This document shows, one piece after another, positions 9,384 to 20,636 of a stretch of 60,537 bases of DNA. The stretch is from an uncultured Prochlorococcus sp. Its GTDB lineage: Bacteria; Cyanobacteriota; Cyanobacteriia; PCC-6307; Cyanobiaceae. Location: the NCBI GenBank assembly GCA_902616595.1, contig CACMTJ010000006.1, forward strand, positions 1-60,537. The letters run 5' to 3'. Each line of letters opens with the position of its first letter. The first letter of the stretch is position 1. The translations under genes and the position numbers were made by a program. Below the pieces are notes generated by a model. It ran no database searches and was not told the origin of the DNA. It was given only the letters and a program-made list of their open reading frames with translations.

Positions 9384-11144
9384 TTATTTTCCTAATTCGA
9401 AATGATTATGAATCGCATTAACTGCTTTGTCACAATCTTTTTCTAAGACAATACATGAAGTTCTGATTTCACTAGTGGCAATCATTTCAATATTGATATT
9501 TTGGTCAGCCAATGCTCTAAATATTTTTCCAGCCGTTCCAACCTTAAATGCCATTCCCGCTCCTACAGTACTTACTTTTGCTATAGCAGGGCCATCTTCA
9601 ACGTATGATCCGGGTAATTTTTTTGTTAAGGCCTCAAAAACTAAGTTAGCTTTATCTCTATCTTGTTTATTCATTGTAAGACTAATATCCTTAGTTTTTA
9701 AAGTGGAAATTCTTTCAGACTGAACAATAGTATCGATAAGTAAATTATTTTCAGCTAATGCTAAACATATCGATGCTGCTACACCTGGACGATCAGGCAG
9801 TTTTCGAAAGCTTACCTGAACTTGGTTTCTATCTAATGCAATTCCTCTTACTTCAGGTTGATCTTGTTTTTCATTGATTGGATTAACAAATATTTGTGTA
9901 TCGGATAACTTAAATTTCTCAGCAACAAATCTAATAGCTTTTGGTATATTATTAATTTCAATTACACAGCTGACTTTAATTTCACTAGTAGCTATTAACC
10001 TAACGTTTATATTCGCTTGAGATAAAGTATCAAATAAATCAGCTGAAACACTAGGTCTGCCCATAATGCCTGCTCCTTGAATACTTAATTTTGTCATGTT
10101 GGTTTTTAAGTTAAATTCTCCCCCTAATTGACTAGTTATAAGTTCACATTGTTCTAGAGTTTTTTTTACTTCTAATTCACCAACAGTAAATGTAATATCA
10201 TTTTTATTTCCATCATTTGTCGCTTGTATTATTAAATCTACGTTAATACTTGCTTCTGAAAGTTTTTCAAATATTTGCGCAGCAATCCCAGGCCTATCAG
10301 GTATATTTGAGAGACTGAATACTGCTTGGTTTTCTAATACTTCAAGACTATTTACTGTTTTTGTTAATTCTAAGCTTCCTCTTTTTAGCGGGAGAGGTTG
10401 GATTTGACTTTCTAGGAGAGTCCCACTGGAGTCACTTTGGCTTGATTTGACACACAATTTAATTCCATAATTGCGAGCAATTTCTACTGCTCTTGGATGG
10501 AGAACTGAAGCACCGACGCTTGCAAGTTCAAGCATTTCCTCGCAGCTAATTTCATCTAAGAGTTTTGCATTAGGAACAATCCTTGGATCAGTAGTAAGAA
10601 CACCTGGAACGTCTGTATAAATTTCGCAAGTCTCAGCTCCTAAAGCTGTTGATAAAGCTACCGCGGAAGTATCTGAACCACCTCTACCCAAAGTTGTAAT
10701 TTCCATTGAACCCGTATGGCTTAATGTTGTTCCTTGAAATCCAGCCACTACAACTACAAAACCCTGATTTAAATAATTTTGGATTCTTTCTGTTTTAATA
10801 TCCAAAATTCTCGCTTTCCCATGAATTGATTCAGTAATAATTCCAACCTGGCTACCAGTCATTGAAATTGCAGGTATTCCGTATTCGTTTAATGCAATTG
10901 ATAGAAGAGCTATGGTTACTTGCTCTCCAGTTGAGAGAAGCATATCCAATTCTCTTCGATTAGGATTTTTACTAATTGATTCCGCTAAATAATTTAAATC
11001 ATCTGTAGTTTGCCCCATCGCAGAGACAACTACGACAATTTCATTCCCTGCTTCTTTACTTTGAAAAATGCTACTTGCAATATTTTTAATTTTTTTAATA
11101 TCACCGACAGAAGTACCGCCAAATTTTTTTACTAGTAAAGCCAT
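9384..11144 (-). CDS. lysC: Aspartate kinase with four ACT domains
   Basis: Phosphorylates aspartate, the first step to lysine, threonine and methionine. The 586-residue product begins with the kinase motif KFGGTSVG and contains the TTLGRGGSDTSA segment. After the catalytic domain (about 1-250) four ACT segments can be read: two start near the NIPDRPGIAA and KLPDRPGVAA motifs, each followed by a partner containing GAGIMGRP or GAGMAFKVG. The duplicated ACT pair is the known cyanobacterial arrangement and is expected to give feedback control by lysine and threonine. asd and dapA lie about 7 kb away on the other strand. Confidence 0.95.
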   Translation of the reverse strand: MALLVKKFGGTSVGDIKKIKNIASSIFQSKEAGNEIVVVVSAMGQTTDDLNYLAESISKNPNRRELDMLLSTGEQVTIALLSIALNEYGIPAISMTGSQVGIITESIHGKARILDIKTERIQNYLNQGFVVVVAGFQGTTLSHTGSMEITTLGRGGSDTSAVALSTALGAETCEIYTDVPGVLTTDPRIVPNAKLLDEISCEEMLELASVGASVLHPRAVEIARNYGIKLCVKSSQSDSSGTLLESQIQPLPLKRGSLELTKTVNSLEVLENQAVFSLSNIPDRPGIAAQIFEKLSEASINVDLIIQATNDGNKNDITFTVGELEVKKTLEQCELITSQLGGEFNLKTNMTKLSIQGAGIMGRPSVSADLFDTLSQANINVRLIATSEIKVSCVIEINNIPKAIRFVAEKFKLSDTQIFVNPINEKQDQPEVRGIALDRNQVQVSFRKLPDRPGVAASICLALAENNLLIDTIVQSERISTLKTKDISLTMNKQDRDKANLVFEALTKKLPGSYVEDGPAIAKVSTVGAGMAFKVGTAGKIFRALADQNINIEMIATSEIRTSCIVLEKDCDKAVNAIHNHFELGK

Positions 11145-11183
11145 ATTTAAATGATAATGTAAATTCTGAAACTTATAATTTGG

Positions 11184-12185
11184 TTAACTTAAATTAATTA
11201 ATTTCTCTGTAAAAACATTTATAGGATTATTACCTTGTTTTAGTAATGATTCAATATCTAGAAAGTTACTCATTAAATTAATTAAATATTCTTGAGATAC
11301 ATTTTTGACTTTTCTTCGAATAAAAAAAATTCGTTTTGGATTAGAAATGCCTGCAAGATTACAAATCTTTTCTGCATTATCGTTACCTGAATCAATTGCT
11401 AGTTTTATGATGGTATGAATTCTTATTTGACTAATTAAACCTGCATTTAGTCTTAAAGCAGGTTCTCCTTTCTGTAAAGAATAATTTATTTCAATGAGGC
11501 TTTCATTAATATTTTTTTGTAAGAGAAGATCAATGATTTTGAAAATATTGGATTGATGATCACTAAATATTTTTTTTACATCAATACTTTTAAGAAAAAG
11601 TTGTGAATTTGAATCACCTGATACTGCAGAGAGGTATGTTTTAGCTTTGGCTAATTCATTTATTAGTTTAAAGCTGTCATTACCAACTGAATCAATTATC
11701 AATTCAGCTGCATTTTTTTCAATTTTGATATTCATTTCATTTGCGGCATCTTCTAAAAATCTTTTTTGGCCCTCATAGTCCCAGATTTCTGGTAAAGAAA
11801 ATGATGTTTCTTTGGCTAAATTATCTTTGATAAGTTTTTGTAAAAATTTAGTACTCTTTAGTCTTGAGTCTGGTTTTTTTGTATTTTGCAAAATGAAATA
11901 AGTATTTTGAGGTATATTGTCATGAATTTTTTCAAATTTAGTTCTTAGATCCTCATTTTTGGCATTAAAAATGGGATTATTTTTCAATGTAACTATTCTG
12001 TATCCATCTCCAAAAGGAGGTGTAAGAACTTCATCAAAAGCTTTATTGACTTGCTCATCATCATCTCCATTTAAATTAGTTACGTTTATTTCTTTCCATT
12101 CTTTGGATACTTCCTTATCAATTAATTTTTGAATAAATGTATTTTGAGCATTTAGATCATTACCCCATAATATTTGTATTGGCAT
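11184..12185 (-). CDS. holA: DNA polymerase III delta subunit
   Basis: Subunit of the clamp loader that opens the DnaN sliding clamp. The 333-residue protein begins MPIQILWGND and has the loop, hinge and helical organisation of delta subunits, including segments YFILQNTKKPDSR and a C-terminal FIRRKVKNVS region. Sequence conservation of delta subunits is weak, so the call rests on overall pattern and length. It is 39 bp upstream of lysC on the same strand and diverges from cobH across 58 bp. Confidence 0.85.
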   Translation of the reverse strand: MPIQILWGNDLNAQNTFIQKLIDKEVSKEWKEINVTNLNGDDDEQVNKAFDEVLTPPFGDGYRIVTLKNNPIFNAKNEDLRTKFEKIHDNIPQNTYFILQNTKKPDSRLKSTKFLQKLIKDNLAKETSFSLPEIWDYEGQKRFLEDAANEMNIKIEKNAAELIIDSVGNDSFKLINELAKAKTYLSAVSGDSNSQLFLKSIDVKKIFSDHQSNIFKIIDLLLQKNINESLIEINYSLQKGEPALRLNAGLISQIRIHTIIKLAIDSGNDNAEKICNLAGISNPKRIFFIRRKVKNVSQEYLINLMSNFLDIESLLKQGNNPINVFTEKLINLS

Positions 12186-12243
12186 AATAGCTCAATAAAA
12201 ACCATATATTAACTATGATTACTTCTAACACAAATTAAATTTA

Positions 12244-12867
12244 ATGGTAATAGATCATCCAATTTTTTTGGAAAGCATCAGATTCATAAGATCTCGTTTA
12301 GCAGCCAATGATCTAAATTATTTGGAAAAAAAAGTATTAGAGAGATTAGTCCATACTTCAGGAGATTTTACGGTTCAAAATCTTGTAAATTTTAGTGAAG
12401 GTGCTTGTGAAAAGGGTCTTCAGGCACTTAAAAATGGTGCTCCGATTTTAACTGATACCGATATGGCAGCAGCAGCAATAAAAACTATGGCAGAAAATAC
12501 AACTAGAAATAAAGTATTCACCGCTAGAATGTGGTTTGGAAAAAATAATCATACAAACTTAACTAAAACTGCATATGGCTTAAGTGAAGGTTGGAAGGAG
12601 TTATCCGCTATAAATTCTGGAAGCAAATCTCCTATTGTAGTTATTGGCAGTTCGCCTACAGCGTTAACTTATTTAATTGATATTTTAGAAAATGCAAAAG
12701 ATTTACCTAGTTTAATTATCGGAATGCCTGTTGGATTTATTGGTGTAGAGAATAGCAAAAATAAACTGATTTCCACCGATCTTCCTAGAATTGTTTTGAA
12801 TTCAACTAGAGGAGGTGCTGCCATGGCAGCTGCTGCTGTTAACGCCTTATTGAGGGAAACTATTTAA
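12244..12867 (+). CDS. cobH: Precorrin-8X methylmutase
   Basis: Moves a methyl group from C-11 to C-12 in the corrin ring to give hydrogenobyrinate (or the cobalt equivalent, CbiC) in B12 synthesis. The 207-residue protein carries HTSGDF with the likely catalytic His37, PILTDTDM, and the C-terminal GMPVGFIG and TRGGAAMAAAAVNALL motifs. Picocyanobacteria are known to make pseudocobalamin, which fits. The gene stands alone between holA and mutS. Confidence 0.93.
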   Translation: MVIDHPIFLESIRFIRSRLAANDLNYLEKKVLERLVHTSGDFTVQNLVNFSEGACEKGLQALKNGAPILTDTDMAAAAIKTMAENTTRNKVFTARMWFGKNNHTNLTKTAYGLSEGWKELSAINSGSKSPIVVIGSSPTALTYLIDILENAKDLPSLIIGMPVGFIGVENSKNKLISTDLPRIVLNSTRGGAAMAAAAVNALLRETI

Positions 12868-12898
12868 AGAGTATTTATTTTATAAAAATGTCAAAAAT

Positions 12899-15640
12899 CT
12901 ACTTAATATCATAATTTAATTTGTTATTTTCTTCTAAAGAATTTAAAACTGATTTTGCTTTTTCTATAACTTCTTTTGGGACTCCTGCTAATTTAGCTGC
13001 TTCTATGCCATAGCTTTTGTTTGAGCCCCCTTTAACAATCCTGTGGCTAAAAATCAGCTGATCGTTATTTTGTTCTACTAAAACTTGAAAATTTTGTATA
13101 TTCTTATTTGAATTTTTTAAATAATTAAGCTCATGATAGTGAGTAGCAAAAATAGTATTACATTGAATTTTTTTTGCAAGATATTCACTTACTGACCAAG
13201 CTATTGAAAGTCCATCAAAAGTAGATGTCCCTCTGCCAATCTCATCAAGTAAAACTAGTGAGCTAGAAGTTGCCTGATTTAGAATTGATGCAGTTTCAGA
13301 CATTTCTACCATAAATGTTGATTGTCCAGATGATTGATCATCAACTGCCCCAATTCTTGTGAAAATCCTATCTGCAATCTTGATTTCAGCATTATTAGCA
13401 GGAACAAAGCTACCAATTTGCGTGAGAATTTGTATTAAACCAAGTTGTCTTATAAAGCAACTTTTTCCGCTTGCATTGGGACCGGTTAATATAATTAATT
13501 TTTGATTATCCTCAAAAGAGATATCGTTTGCTACAAACTTTTTATCACTTAACAATTGCTCTACAATTGGATTTCTTCCTGCGATAATTTTTGTACTATT
13601 TTTTGTCATTGAATCATTTATTGGTATTAATAAAGGTTTTATAAAATTGTTTTCTACTGAAGTAATTGATAAACCAAGTAGTGCATCAAGAGATGCTATG
13701 GATTTTGCGATTGATCTTATTTGTTTTGTTTTTTCAGCAACTATTTTTCTTAATTCGCAGAAAATTTCATATTCTTTTGATGAAGCTCTACTTTTTATTT
13801 GGAAAATCTTATTTTCTTTATTTTTAATTTCAGAAGTGATATACCTTTCTTCATTAGTAAGTGTTTGCCTTTTGATCCAATGTTGTGGAGCTAAATTAAC
13901 TTTTGACTTATTAATAGAAATGTAATAACCAAAATTTTTATGAAATTGAATTTTTAGGTTTGAAATTTTGCTAATTTTTCTTTCCTTTAATTCCTCTTTA
14001 TTTAGCCACTCAGAGTAATCATCCATTAAATTTCGTAAACCATCTAATATATTGTCAACACCATCGTGGATCATGCCTCCTTCACTAATATTTAGAGGAG
14101 GATTTTCTACTAATTTAAAACTTATAGTATCAGCTAATTCTAAGAGTCCTTCATCAATATTTTTTAATTGATCAGTCCAATCTGGGAGATCATATTTAAA
14201 TAATTCAATTATGGATTTTAGTCTAGGCAATTTTTTTAAACCTTCAGCTATTGCAATTAAGTCTCTAGGACTTGCATGACCTGCACAAGCTCTACCTGCA
14301 AGTCTTTCTAAATCCCCCATTGCTCTAAGTAAATTTTGGGTATCTGTACGTAATTTTTTAGATTCAAGAAAGTTTGTAATTATATTTTGTCTTTTATAAA
14401 TTTCATTAACGTTTAATAGTGGTGAATCTATCCACCTTCTTAAACACCTTGCGCCCATGCAGGTATAAGTCCTATCAATACTCCATAGTAGCGAACCTAC
14501 ATAATTGTTTTCTCGTTGCGTATTTTTGATTTCTAAGTTTTTTTGAGTTTGATAATCAATAATTAATTTGTTGTGACCATATTGGATTTGTGGAAAGTCT
14601 AATGAGATTTTTAAAGAAGAATCTTTATCTAAATTTGAAGGATTAATTTTTTCTAAATAATTTAATAAACCTCCAAGTGATCTAGTTGCATTGTTTAAAT
14701 TTTTAAGTCCTATTCCCTCTAGGTTTGTAATTTGAAAATAATTTTTTATTAGATAATTTGCTTCATTAATTCCAAAATTAGTCTCTTGAGAAACAGTATA
14801 TGTAATTTGACTATTTCCTTTAATTAATAAATCTCTTACTGCATTACTTCCTACAATGATTTCTGAAGAATCTAATTTAATAATTTCATCAAATAGTTTT
14901 GACAGAGATTGGCCTTCTAAGGTTATTAATTCTCCTGTGCTTACATCAGCTTTTGATATGCCCCATTCATAAGATTCATCTGAGTTTTCTTCTGATAAGT
15001 AAATAGCACTAATCCAATTATTTTTCTTTGCTATCAACATCCCCTCTTCAATTACAGTACCAGGAGTAATTATTCTTGTTATTCCTCTTTTAATTGGAGT
15101 CCCATAATTTCCAGAACTTTTTTCTAATTGATCGCATATAACCACAGAATAATTTTTTTTAATTAAATCAGCACAGTATCTCTCCATTGCATGATGGGGA
15201 ACCCCTGCCATGGGGATCTTACCAATCTCTTTGCCAGCATCTTTACTGGTAAGCGTTATTTCTAAAAGGTTAGATATTAATACAGCGTCCTCAAAAAAAC
15301 ATTCAAAAAAATCTCCTAATCTATAAAGTAATAACCTATCTTTATTTTCTTCTTTTAGAGTTACATAATGCTTCATTACAGGAGTTAATTTCAGTTTTGA
15401 AACTGTTTTATAGCTATAAGATTTTTTATTGATGCAAACATTTTTGTTATTTGAAATTAAATCAGTCTTGAATTTATTTATTAAATTAGTTGAATTTTTT
15501 CTTTGTCTGGGTCTTTTTTGCGATTCTTTTTTTAAATCTTCCAAAGATAAATTTTCTGGAATGTTTGTTATTTCTTTTTGTTCATTATTATCATTACCAA
15601 TCGCAAATAAATTCTTTTGAATTATCGTATCTTCTTGCAT
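12899..15640 (-). CDS. mutS: DNA mismatch repair protein MutS
   Basis: Recognises mismatches and triggers repair through an ATP switch. The 913-residue product has the mismatch-reading Phe-x-Glu in GDFFECFF (Phe111 and Glu113), Walker [10 protein letters not shown] (719-727), DEIGRGTS (799-806) and THYHEL. The MutS core starts near residue 85. The first 84 residues are extra and include LFAIGN and a basic RPRQRK segment; similar N-terminal extensions occur in cyanobacterial MutS. No mutL is present in the window. Confidence 0.95.
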   Translation of the reverse strand: MQEDTIIQKNLFAIGNDNNEQKEITNIPENLSLEDLKKESQKRPRQRKNSTNLINKFKTDLISNNKNVCINKKSYSYKTVSKLKLTPVMKHYVTLKEENKDRLLLYRLGDFFECFFEDAVLISNLLEITLTSKDAGKEIGKIPMAGVPHHAMERYCADLIKKNYSVVICDQLEKSSGNYGTPIKRGITRIITPGTVIEEGMLIAKKNNWISAIYLSEENSDESYEWGISKADVSTGELITLEGQSLSKLFDEIIKLDSSEIIVGSNAVRDLLIKGNSQITYTVSQETNFGINEANYLIKNYFQITNLEGIGLKNLNNATRSLGGLLNYLEKINPSNLDKDSSLKISLDFPQIQYGHNKLIIDYQTQKNLEIKNTQRENNYVGSLLWSIDRTYTCMGARCLRRWIDSPLLNVNEIYKRQNIITNFLESKKLRTDTQNLLRAMGDLERLAGRACAGHASPRDLIAIAEGLKKLPRLKSIIELFKYDLPDWTDQLKNIDEGLLELADTISFKLVENPPLNISEGGMIHDGVDNILDGLRNLMDDYSEWLNKEELKERKISKISNLKIQFHKNFGYYISINKSKVNLAPQHWIKRQTLTNEERYITSEIKNKENKIFQIKSRASSKEYEIFCELRKIVAEKTKQIRSIAKSIASLDALLGLSITSVENNFIKPLLIPINDSMTKNSTKIIAGRNPIVEQLLSDKKFVANDISFEDNQKLIILTGPNASGKSCFIRQLGLIQILTQIGSFVPANNAEIKIADRIFTRIGAVDDQSSGQSTFMVEMSETASILNQATSSSLVLLDEIGRGTSTFDGLSIAWSVSEYLAKKIQCNTIFATHYHELNYLKNSNKNIQNFQVLVEQNNDQLIFSHRIVKGGSNKSYGIEAAKLAGVPKEVIEKAKSVLNSLEENNKLNYDIK

Positions 15641-15652
15641 ACTTTTTTAATT

Positions 15653-15669
15653 CCTAAATAGATATTAGG
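15653..15669. repeat. Inverted repeat upstream of mutS
   Basis: CCTAA-7-TTAGG lies 12 bp upstream of the mutS start, in the 140-bp spacer shared with psbZ. It could be an operator for mutS, but 5-bp arms in AT-rich DNA may be chance. Confidence 0.2.
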
Positions 15670-15752
15670 TAGAATTTTTTTTTTTGCATTTAAAGTGGCT
15701 AAAGTATGTAAATTTTCTCTAAAAATTATCATTTTCATGAGATTATAGTATT

Positions 15753-15758
15753 TATAAT
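15753..15758 (+). promoter_or_regulatory. Putative -10 element of psbZ
   Basis: A consensus TATAAT ends 22 bp before the psbZ ATG, which would give a leader of about 16 nt. No consensus -35 is seen, as is usual in this group. Confidence 0.5.
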
Positions 15759-15780
15759 ATTTGAAACCTAAGACTGAATT

Positions 15781-15978
15781 ATGCAGGCTGTTAACTTTTT
15801 CTTCGTAAATGCTCTATTATTTGCTTCTTTAATTGCGGTAGTTGGAGTACCCGTTTTATATGTGACTCAACCTTCTACTGAGGAAGGACAGCGAGAAAGT
15901 AGGAGAAAAATTTATTCTATTGCTGCTGTTTGGGTTGTTTTGGTTTTTGTTACAGGGATAGTTTCTTCATTAGTTTGA
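15781..15978 (+). CDS. psbZ: Photosystem II protein PsbZ (Ycf9)
   Basis: Small core subunit at the edge of photosystem II that stabilises the complex. The 65-residue sequence has two hydrophobic spans (about 7-27 and 42-62) joined by a polar loop, and the family segment VVGVPVLYVTQPS. Length is close to the usual 62 residues. The gene lies 49 bp upstream of ribH on the same strand and has its own putative promoter. Confidence 0.9.
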   Translation: MQAVNFFFVNALLFASLIAVVGVPVLYVTQPSTEEGQRESRRKIYSIAAVWVVLVFVTGIVSSLV

Positions 15979-16027
15979 ACTTAATACCTTTTCGTGAGAG
16001 TCTATTAATATACCTAAGTAAAATTTA

Positions 16028-16504
16028 ATGGCTATTTTTGAGGGTTCTTTTACTACTGCCTCTACTTTAAAAGTTGGGATTGTAATAGCAAGATTTAACG
16101 ATTTAATTACAAATAAAATTCTATCTGGTTGTCTTGATTGTTTAAAAAGACATGGTTTAGATACCTCTGAATTAAGCAATCAAGTAGATATAGTTTGGGT
16201 TCCAGGTTCATTCGAATTACCAATCGCAGCTAAAACCCTCATGAAAAAAAAGAGTTATGACGTTGTAATTGCTCTTGGAGCTGTGATCCGTGGTGAAACT
16301 TCTCACTATGATGTAGTTATATCTGAGGCGAGCAAAGGTATTTCGCAAGTTTCAAATGAAAATAATGTTCCAATTATTTTTGGAGTTTTAACTACTGATA
16401 CTATGCAGCAGGCTTTAGAAAGAGCAGGGATTAAAAATAATCTTGGTTGGAATTATGCTTTACAAGCAATTGAGATGGGATCCTTAATTAAAAATTTAAA
16501 TTAA
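16028..16504 (+). CDS. ribH: 6,7-dimethyl-8-ribityllumazine synthase
   Basis: Forms the lumazine precursor of riboflavin. The 158-residue protein shows VPGSFELP (58-65) and [14 protein letters not shown] with the catalytic histidine at 93. Length is typical. It follows psbZ by 49 bp and is followed by a tRNA gene; cotranscription with psbZ is possible but not shown. Confidence 0.95.
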   Translation: MAIFEGSFTTASTLKVGIVIARFNDLITNKILSGCLDCLKRHGLDTSELSNQVDIVWVPGSFELPIAAKTLMKKKSYDVVIALGAVIRGETSHYDVVISEASKGISQVSNENNVPIIFGVLTTDTMQQALERAGIKNNLGWNYALQAIEMGSLIKNLN

Positions 16505-16565
16505 TTGAAAAAAATTTAATTTTTTTATCATTGATCCCTTCTTTGAGATAAAATAAAAAAGTTAT

Positions 16566-16637
16566 GCGGATGTAGCTCAGTGGTAGAGCATCTCCTTGCC
16601 AAGGAGAATGTCGAGAGTTCGAATCTCTTCATCCGCT
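16566..16637 (+). tRNA. trnG: tRNA-Gly (anticodon GCC)
   Basis: A 72-nt cloverleaf with acceptor stem GCGGATG/CATCCGC, discriminator T, anticodon stem TCTCC/GGAGA and loop TTGCCAA, so the anticodon is GCC. The T arm carries GTTCGAATC. The 3' CCA is not encoded and must be added after transcription. Confidence 0.97.
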
Positions 16638-16682
16638 TTTAATGTTTGTATCTTTTAATATATTCTTAATAAAAATTTCGTA

Positions 16683-17114
16683 ATGACAAAAGTAATTTCT
16701 ATTGAGGATTTAAAGGGATTATTTACTAAACCTTATGGTATGGACGCGCCAACAAAACAAAAATGGGCTGAATTTTATAATGAGAATGTTATTTTTACAG
16801 ACCCAACTCAGGAAACAGAGGGCTTAGATTCCTATGTTAAAGCTCAAGAAAAGCTAGTTAAAAGATGTGATGATGTTTTTTTAGAAACTCATGCAATTTC
16901 CATAACTGGGGATTGTGGATTTGTTGAATGGACAATGTGTTTAAAAATTATGGGTAAAGAATTTATTTATCCTGGAACTACTCGTTTATTATTTGGTGAA
17001 AATGGATTAATTAAAGAGCACAGAGATTACTTTGATTTTTGCGGACCAACTTTTGGACCAGTTCCTATTTTAGGACCTTTTATAAGATGGCTTTATAGTA
17101 AATTTGTATCTTGA
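16683..17114 (+). CDS. NTF2-like (SnoaL-type) fold protein
   Basis: A 143-residue protein with the pattern of the NTF2/SnoaL cone-shaped fold: an N-terminal helix with KWAEFYNENVIFTDP, a middle strand pair around GDCGFVEWTM, and a C-terminal hairpin near FGENGLIKEHRDYFD. Family members are small-molecule isomerases, binding proteins or subunits, so no substrate can be named. The last 20 residues are hydrophobic (GPVPILGPFIRWLY) and might form a membrane contact. It follows tRNA-Gly by 45 bp. Confidence 0.65.
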   Translation: MTKVISIEDLKGLFTKPYGMDAPTKQKWAEFYNENVIFTDPTQETEGLDSYVKAQEKLVKRCDDVFLETHAISITGDCGFVEWTMCLKIMGKEFIYPGTTRLLFGENGLIKEHRDYFDFCGPTFGPVPILGPFIRWLYSKFVS

Positions 17115-17168
17115 TTTTTTTAAATTGAATTTGAAATAATTTGAGTTTCTTTTGATAGAAAAAGTATT

Positions 17169-17624
17169 TTATATTTCACGAATTAATAAATCTTGTGAAG
17201 TAACTTCTTTAAGATCAAATTGAGAATAAAATAATTTTTTATTAGTCGTCATTAAATATATTTTCTTTGTATTTTTAATGTTTTTAGAAGATAAAAGATT
17301 TTTTACAATTAGTGTTCCAAAACCTTTTCCCTGGTGGTTTTGATCGATAACGATATCCCAAAGCACCCCTCGGTAAATCCCATCTGTTAAAGCTCTACCA
17401 AAACCAACTATTTCGTTGCCAACCCAGAGACTTACTATAACGTCGCTGTTGGCAAGACATTTTTTTAGATCATTTATTGTTCTACTTTGTGCCCAGAAAG
17501 CATTTCTATCTAGTAATTTTTGTAGTTTATTTAATCCATTAGTTGGCTTTAGATTAGGGCCTAATCCAAAAAACCTTAACCCTACAGCTCCTTTTGAATG
17601 GTTTATTAGAGATATTGCTTTCAT
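17169..17624 (-). CDS. GNAT-family N-acetyltransferase
   Basis: A 151-residue acetyltransferase. The acetyl-CoA loop is QNHQGKGFGT, preceded by the strand GVLWDIVID, as expected for GNAT motif A. The combination of an aromatic plus QSRT segment, GFGRALTDG and LWDIVID resembles the plastid/cyanobacterial GNAT group that includes enzymes studied as serotonin or lysine acetyltransferases. Substrate is unknown here. It diverges from secA across 172 bp. Confidence 0.75.
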   Translation of the reverse strand: MKAISLINHSKGAVGLRFFGLGPNLKPTNGLNKLQKLLDRNAFWAQSRTINDLKKCLANSDVIVSLWVGNEIVGFGRALTDGIYRGVLWDIVIDQNHQGKGFGTLIVKNLLSSKNIKNTKKIYLMTTNKKLFYSQFDLKEVTSQDLLIREI

Positions 17625-17752
17625 TTCTTAAATAGTTGTAGAAAATTAGGGATAACCAATCTTTTCGTGATTTTAATTTAAATACCCTAGACGATTCCTT
17701 TTATAAAATAAAGAGATATGATTTTTCTTCATCCTGTTGTAACGCACTAATT

Positions 17753-17758
17753 TATAAT
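17753..17758 (+). promoter_or_regulatory. Putative -10 element of secA
   Basis: TATAAT lies 38 bp before the secA ATG, implying a leader of about 32 nt. No good -35 is at the right spacing. Confidence 0.4.
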
Positions 17759-17796
17759 GTTTGTAATAAGATGAATTTTTCAAGGACTTTTTACTT

Positions 17797-20628
17797 ATGC
17801 TAAAACTTTTGTTGGGAGATCCGAATACACGAAAGTTAAAGCGCTATCAACCAATAGTGGAAGAGATAAATTTTCTAGAGGCAGAGATTTCTAGATTAAC
17901 TGATGATGAGTTGCGAAAAGAAACACATAATCTTAAATCAAAGATCTCATCAGAATTAGATACTAAAAAACAACAAGAACTCCTGACAGAATCTCTTCCT
18001 CAAGCCTTTGGGATTGTTAGAGAAGCAAGTAAACGTGTTCTTGATATGAGACATTTTGATGTTCAGTTAATAGGCGGGATGGTTTTAAATGAGTGTCAAA
18101 TTGCTGAGATGAAGACTGGAGAGGGAAAAACTCTTGTCGCAACATTACCTTGTTATTTAAATGCTCTTACTGGTAAAGGTGTTCATGTTGTTACTGTAAA
18201 TGATTATTTAGCTAGAAGGGATGCAGAGTGGATGGGACAAGTTCATCGTTTTTTAGGTTTATCAGTTGGCTTGATTCAGCAAGATATGAATCCAATTGAG
18301 AGAAAGAAAAATTATGATTGTGATATAACTTATGCCACAAATTCAGAATTAGGATTTGATTATTTAAGAGATAATATGGCTACCGATATTAGTGAGGTAG
18401 TTCAAAGAAAATTTAATTACTGCGTAATTGATGAGGTTGATTCAATATTAATTGATGAAGCAAGAACGCCTCTAATCATTTCTGGCCAAGTTGAAAGACC
18501 ACAAGAAAAATATCAAAAAGCTGCAGAATTATCTCTGGCATTAGTCAAAGCAAAAGAATTAAGTAAAGATGGTATTGATCCAGAAGGAGATTATGAAGTT
18601 GATGAAAAACAGAGAAGTTGTATATTAACTGATCAGGGTTTTGCAAAATGTGAAGAGTATTTGGGAGTAAATGATTTATATAATCCTCAAGATCCTTGGG
18701 CGCACTTCATAACTAACGCTTTAAAAGCTAAAGAATTATTTATTAAAGATGTGAATTATATTATTAAGAACGATGAGGCTGTCATAGTTGATGAATTTAC
18801 TGGTAGGGTAATGCCAGGAAGACGTTGGAGTGATGGACAACATCAGGCAATAGAAGCGAAAGAGAATCTTAAAATTCAGCCTGAGACTCAAACATTAGCA
18901 TCCATAACTTATCAGAATTTTTTCCTTTTATATCCTGGTTTAGCAGGAATGACGGGAACTGCAAAAACTGAGGAGGTTGAATTTGAAAAAACTTATAAAT
19001 TAGAATCAACAGTTATACCGACAAATCAAATAAGAAAGAGACAAGATTGGTCTGATCAAGTATTTAAGACAGAGATTGGTAAATGGAAAGCCGTTGCCAA
19101 AGAAACTGCACAAATTCATAGAGAAGGTAGACCTGTTTTAGTTGGGACAACAAGTGTGGAAAAAAGTGAATTATTAAGTTCACTTTTATCTGAAGAAAAA
19201 ATCCCACATAATTTGTTAAATGCTAAGCCAGAGAACGTTGAACGTGAGGCAGAAATTGTTGCGCAGGCAGGAAGAGCAGGTGCTGTTACTATTGCTACTA
19301 ATATGGCTGGAAGGGGAACAGATATAATTCTTGGCGGTAATAGTGACTATATGGCAAGACTTAAATTAAAAGAAATTTTAATTCCTTTGTTAGTCAAGCC
19401 TGAAAATGAGCATAAGCCACCAATACCTAAACAAAGAAATTCAAAATCTAAGGGTGGTTTTTCTACAAAAGCTGGTTCAAATTTGAAAAAGAACATTTCA
19501 AATTCTTCAACAAGCCTTTTCCCTTGCAAACTAGATGAAGCAATTGAAAAGAAACTCTCTCTTTTATCTGATGAACTTGTTAAAAATTGGGGAGATAGAC
19601 AACTTTCTGTCTTGGAGCTTGATGACAAGATAGCTACAGCTGCAGAAAAAGCACCAACTAATGATAACTTGATAAAGCTTTTGAGAGAATCTTTGTCTGA
19701 TGTAAAAAAAGAATATGAAAAAGTTTTGATTCATGAAGAAGAAAAAGTAAGAGAAGCTGGCGGTTTACATGTCATTGGTACTGAGAGACATGAATCAAGA
19801 AGGGTGGATAATCAACTTAGAGGAAGAGCAGGAAGACAAGGTGATCTTGGAAGTACAAGATTCTTTTTATCTTTAGATGATAATTTATTAAGGATTTTTG
19901 GAGGTGATAGAGTAGCAAATTTAATGAATGCTTTTAGGGTTGATGAAGATATGCCTATTGAGTCAGGAATGCTTACTAGGTCTCTAGAAAGTGCTCAAAA
20001 GAAAGTTGAAACCTACTATTACGATATTAGAAAACAAGTTTTTGAATACGACGAGGTAATGAACAATCAAAGAAAAGCAGTTTATGGAGAAAGACTAAGA
20101 GTATTAAAAGGAATTGATTTAAAGAGGCAAGTAATAGGATATGGTGAAAGGACAATGATTGAAATTGTAGATGCCTATATTAATCCTGATCTTCCTCCTG
20201 AAGAATGGAATATTGATCAATTAATTTCTAAAGTCAAAGAATTTATATATTTATTAGACGATCTTAAATCTGATGATATTAATTTACTTTCAATAGAAGA
20301 ATTAAAAAACTATCTTCAAGAGCAGTTGCGAATAGCTTATGATTTAAAAGAATCACAAATAGAAAAGATTCGTCCAGGATTAATGAGAGAAGCTGAAAGA
20401 TTTTTCATTTTGCAGCAAATAGATAATTTATGGCGAGAACATCTTCAATCCATGGATTCCTTGAGGGAATCAGTCGGCTTGAGGGGTTATGGTCAAAAAG
20501 ATCCATTAATCGAATATAAAAATGAAGGATATGACATGTTTTTAGAAATGATGACTAATATGAGACGAAATGTTATTTATTCAATGTTTATGTTTCAACC
20601 AAAACCTGACGTTAATGAAACAAATTAA
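17797..20628 (+). CDS. secA: Preprotein translocase ATPase SecA
   Basis: Motor that pushes unfolded proteins through SecYEG in the plasma and thylakoid membranes. The 943-residue product has Walker A MKTGEGKT (105-112), DEVD (212-215), NMAGRGTDI and the GRAGRQGD motif. A Lys/Ser-rich insert after [13 protein letters not shown], near residues 535-640, is of the kind seen in cyanobacterial SecA. The usual cysteine-rich zinc tail for SecB is absent, consistent with organisms lacking SecB. The stop is 8 bp from the convergent cysE. Confidence 0.97.
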   Translation: MLKLLLGDPNTRKLKRYQPIVEEINFLEAEISRLTDDELRKETHNLKSKISSELDTKKQQELLTESLPQAFGIVREASKRVLDMRHFDVQLIGGMVLNECQIAEMKTGEGKTLVATLPCYLNALTGKGVHVVTVNDYLARRDAEWMGQVHRFLGLSVGLIQQDMNPIERKKNYDCDITYATNSELGFDYLRDNMATDISEVVQRKFNYCVIDEVDSILIDEARTPLIISGQVERPQEKYQKAAELSLALVKAKELSKDGIDPEGDYEVDEKQRSCILTDQGFAKCEEYLGVNDLYNPQDPWAHFITNALKAKELFIKDVNYIIKNDEAVIVDEFTGRVMPGRRWSDGQHQAIEAKENLKIQPETQTLASITYQNFFLLYPGLAGMTGTAKTEEVEFEKTYKLESTVIPTNQIRKRQDWSDQVFKTEIGKWKAVAKETAQIHREGRPVLVGTTSVEKSELLSSLLSEEKIPHNLLNAKPENVEREAEIVAQAGRAGAVTIATNMAGRGTDIILGGNSDYMARLKLKEILIPLLVKPENEHKPPIPKQRNSKSKGGFSTKAGSNLKKNISNSSTSLFPCKLDEAIEKKLSLLSDELVKNWGDRQLSVLELDDKIATAAEKAPTNDNLIKLLRESLSDVKKEYEKVLIHEEEKVREAGGLHVIGTERHESRRVDNQLRGRAGRQGDLGSTRFFLSLDDNLLRIFGGDRVANLMNAFRVDEDMPIESGMLTRSLESAQKKVETYYYDIRKQVFEYDEVMNNQRKAVYGERLRVLKGIDLKRQVIGYGERTMIEIVDAYINPDLPPEEWNIDQLISKVKEFIYLLDDLKSDDINLLSIEELKNYLQEQLRIAYDLKESQIEKIRPGLMREAERFFILQQIDNLWREHLQSMDSLRESVGLRGYGQKDPLIEYKNEGYDMFLEMMTNMRRNVIYSMFMFQPKPDVNETN

Positions 20629-20636
20629 ATCAATAT

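Noticed and set aside
16505..16565. Intrinsic terminator after ribH (A and T runs around 16507-16527)
   Set aside because: The stem would be only A-T pairs with no GC base, too weak to call.
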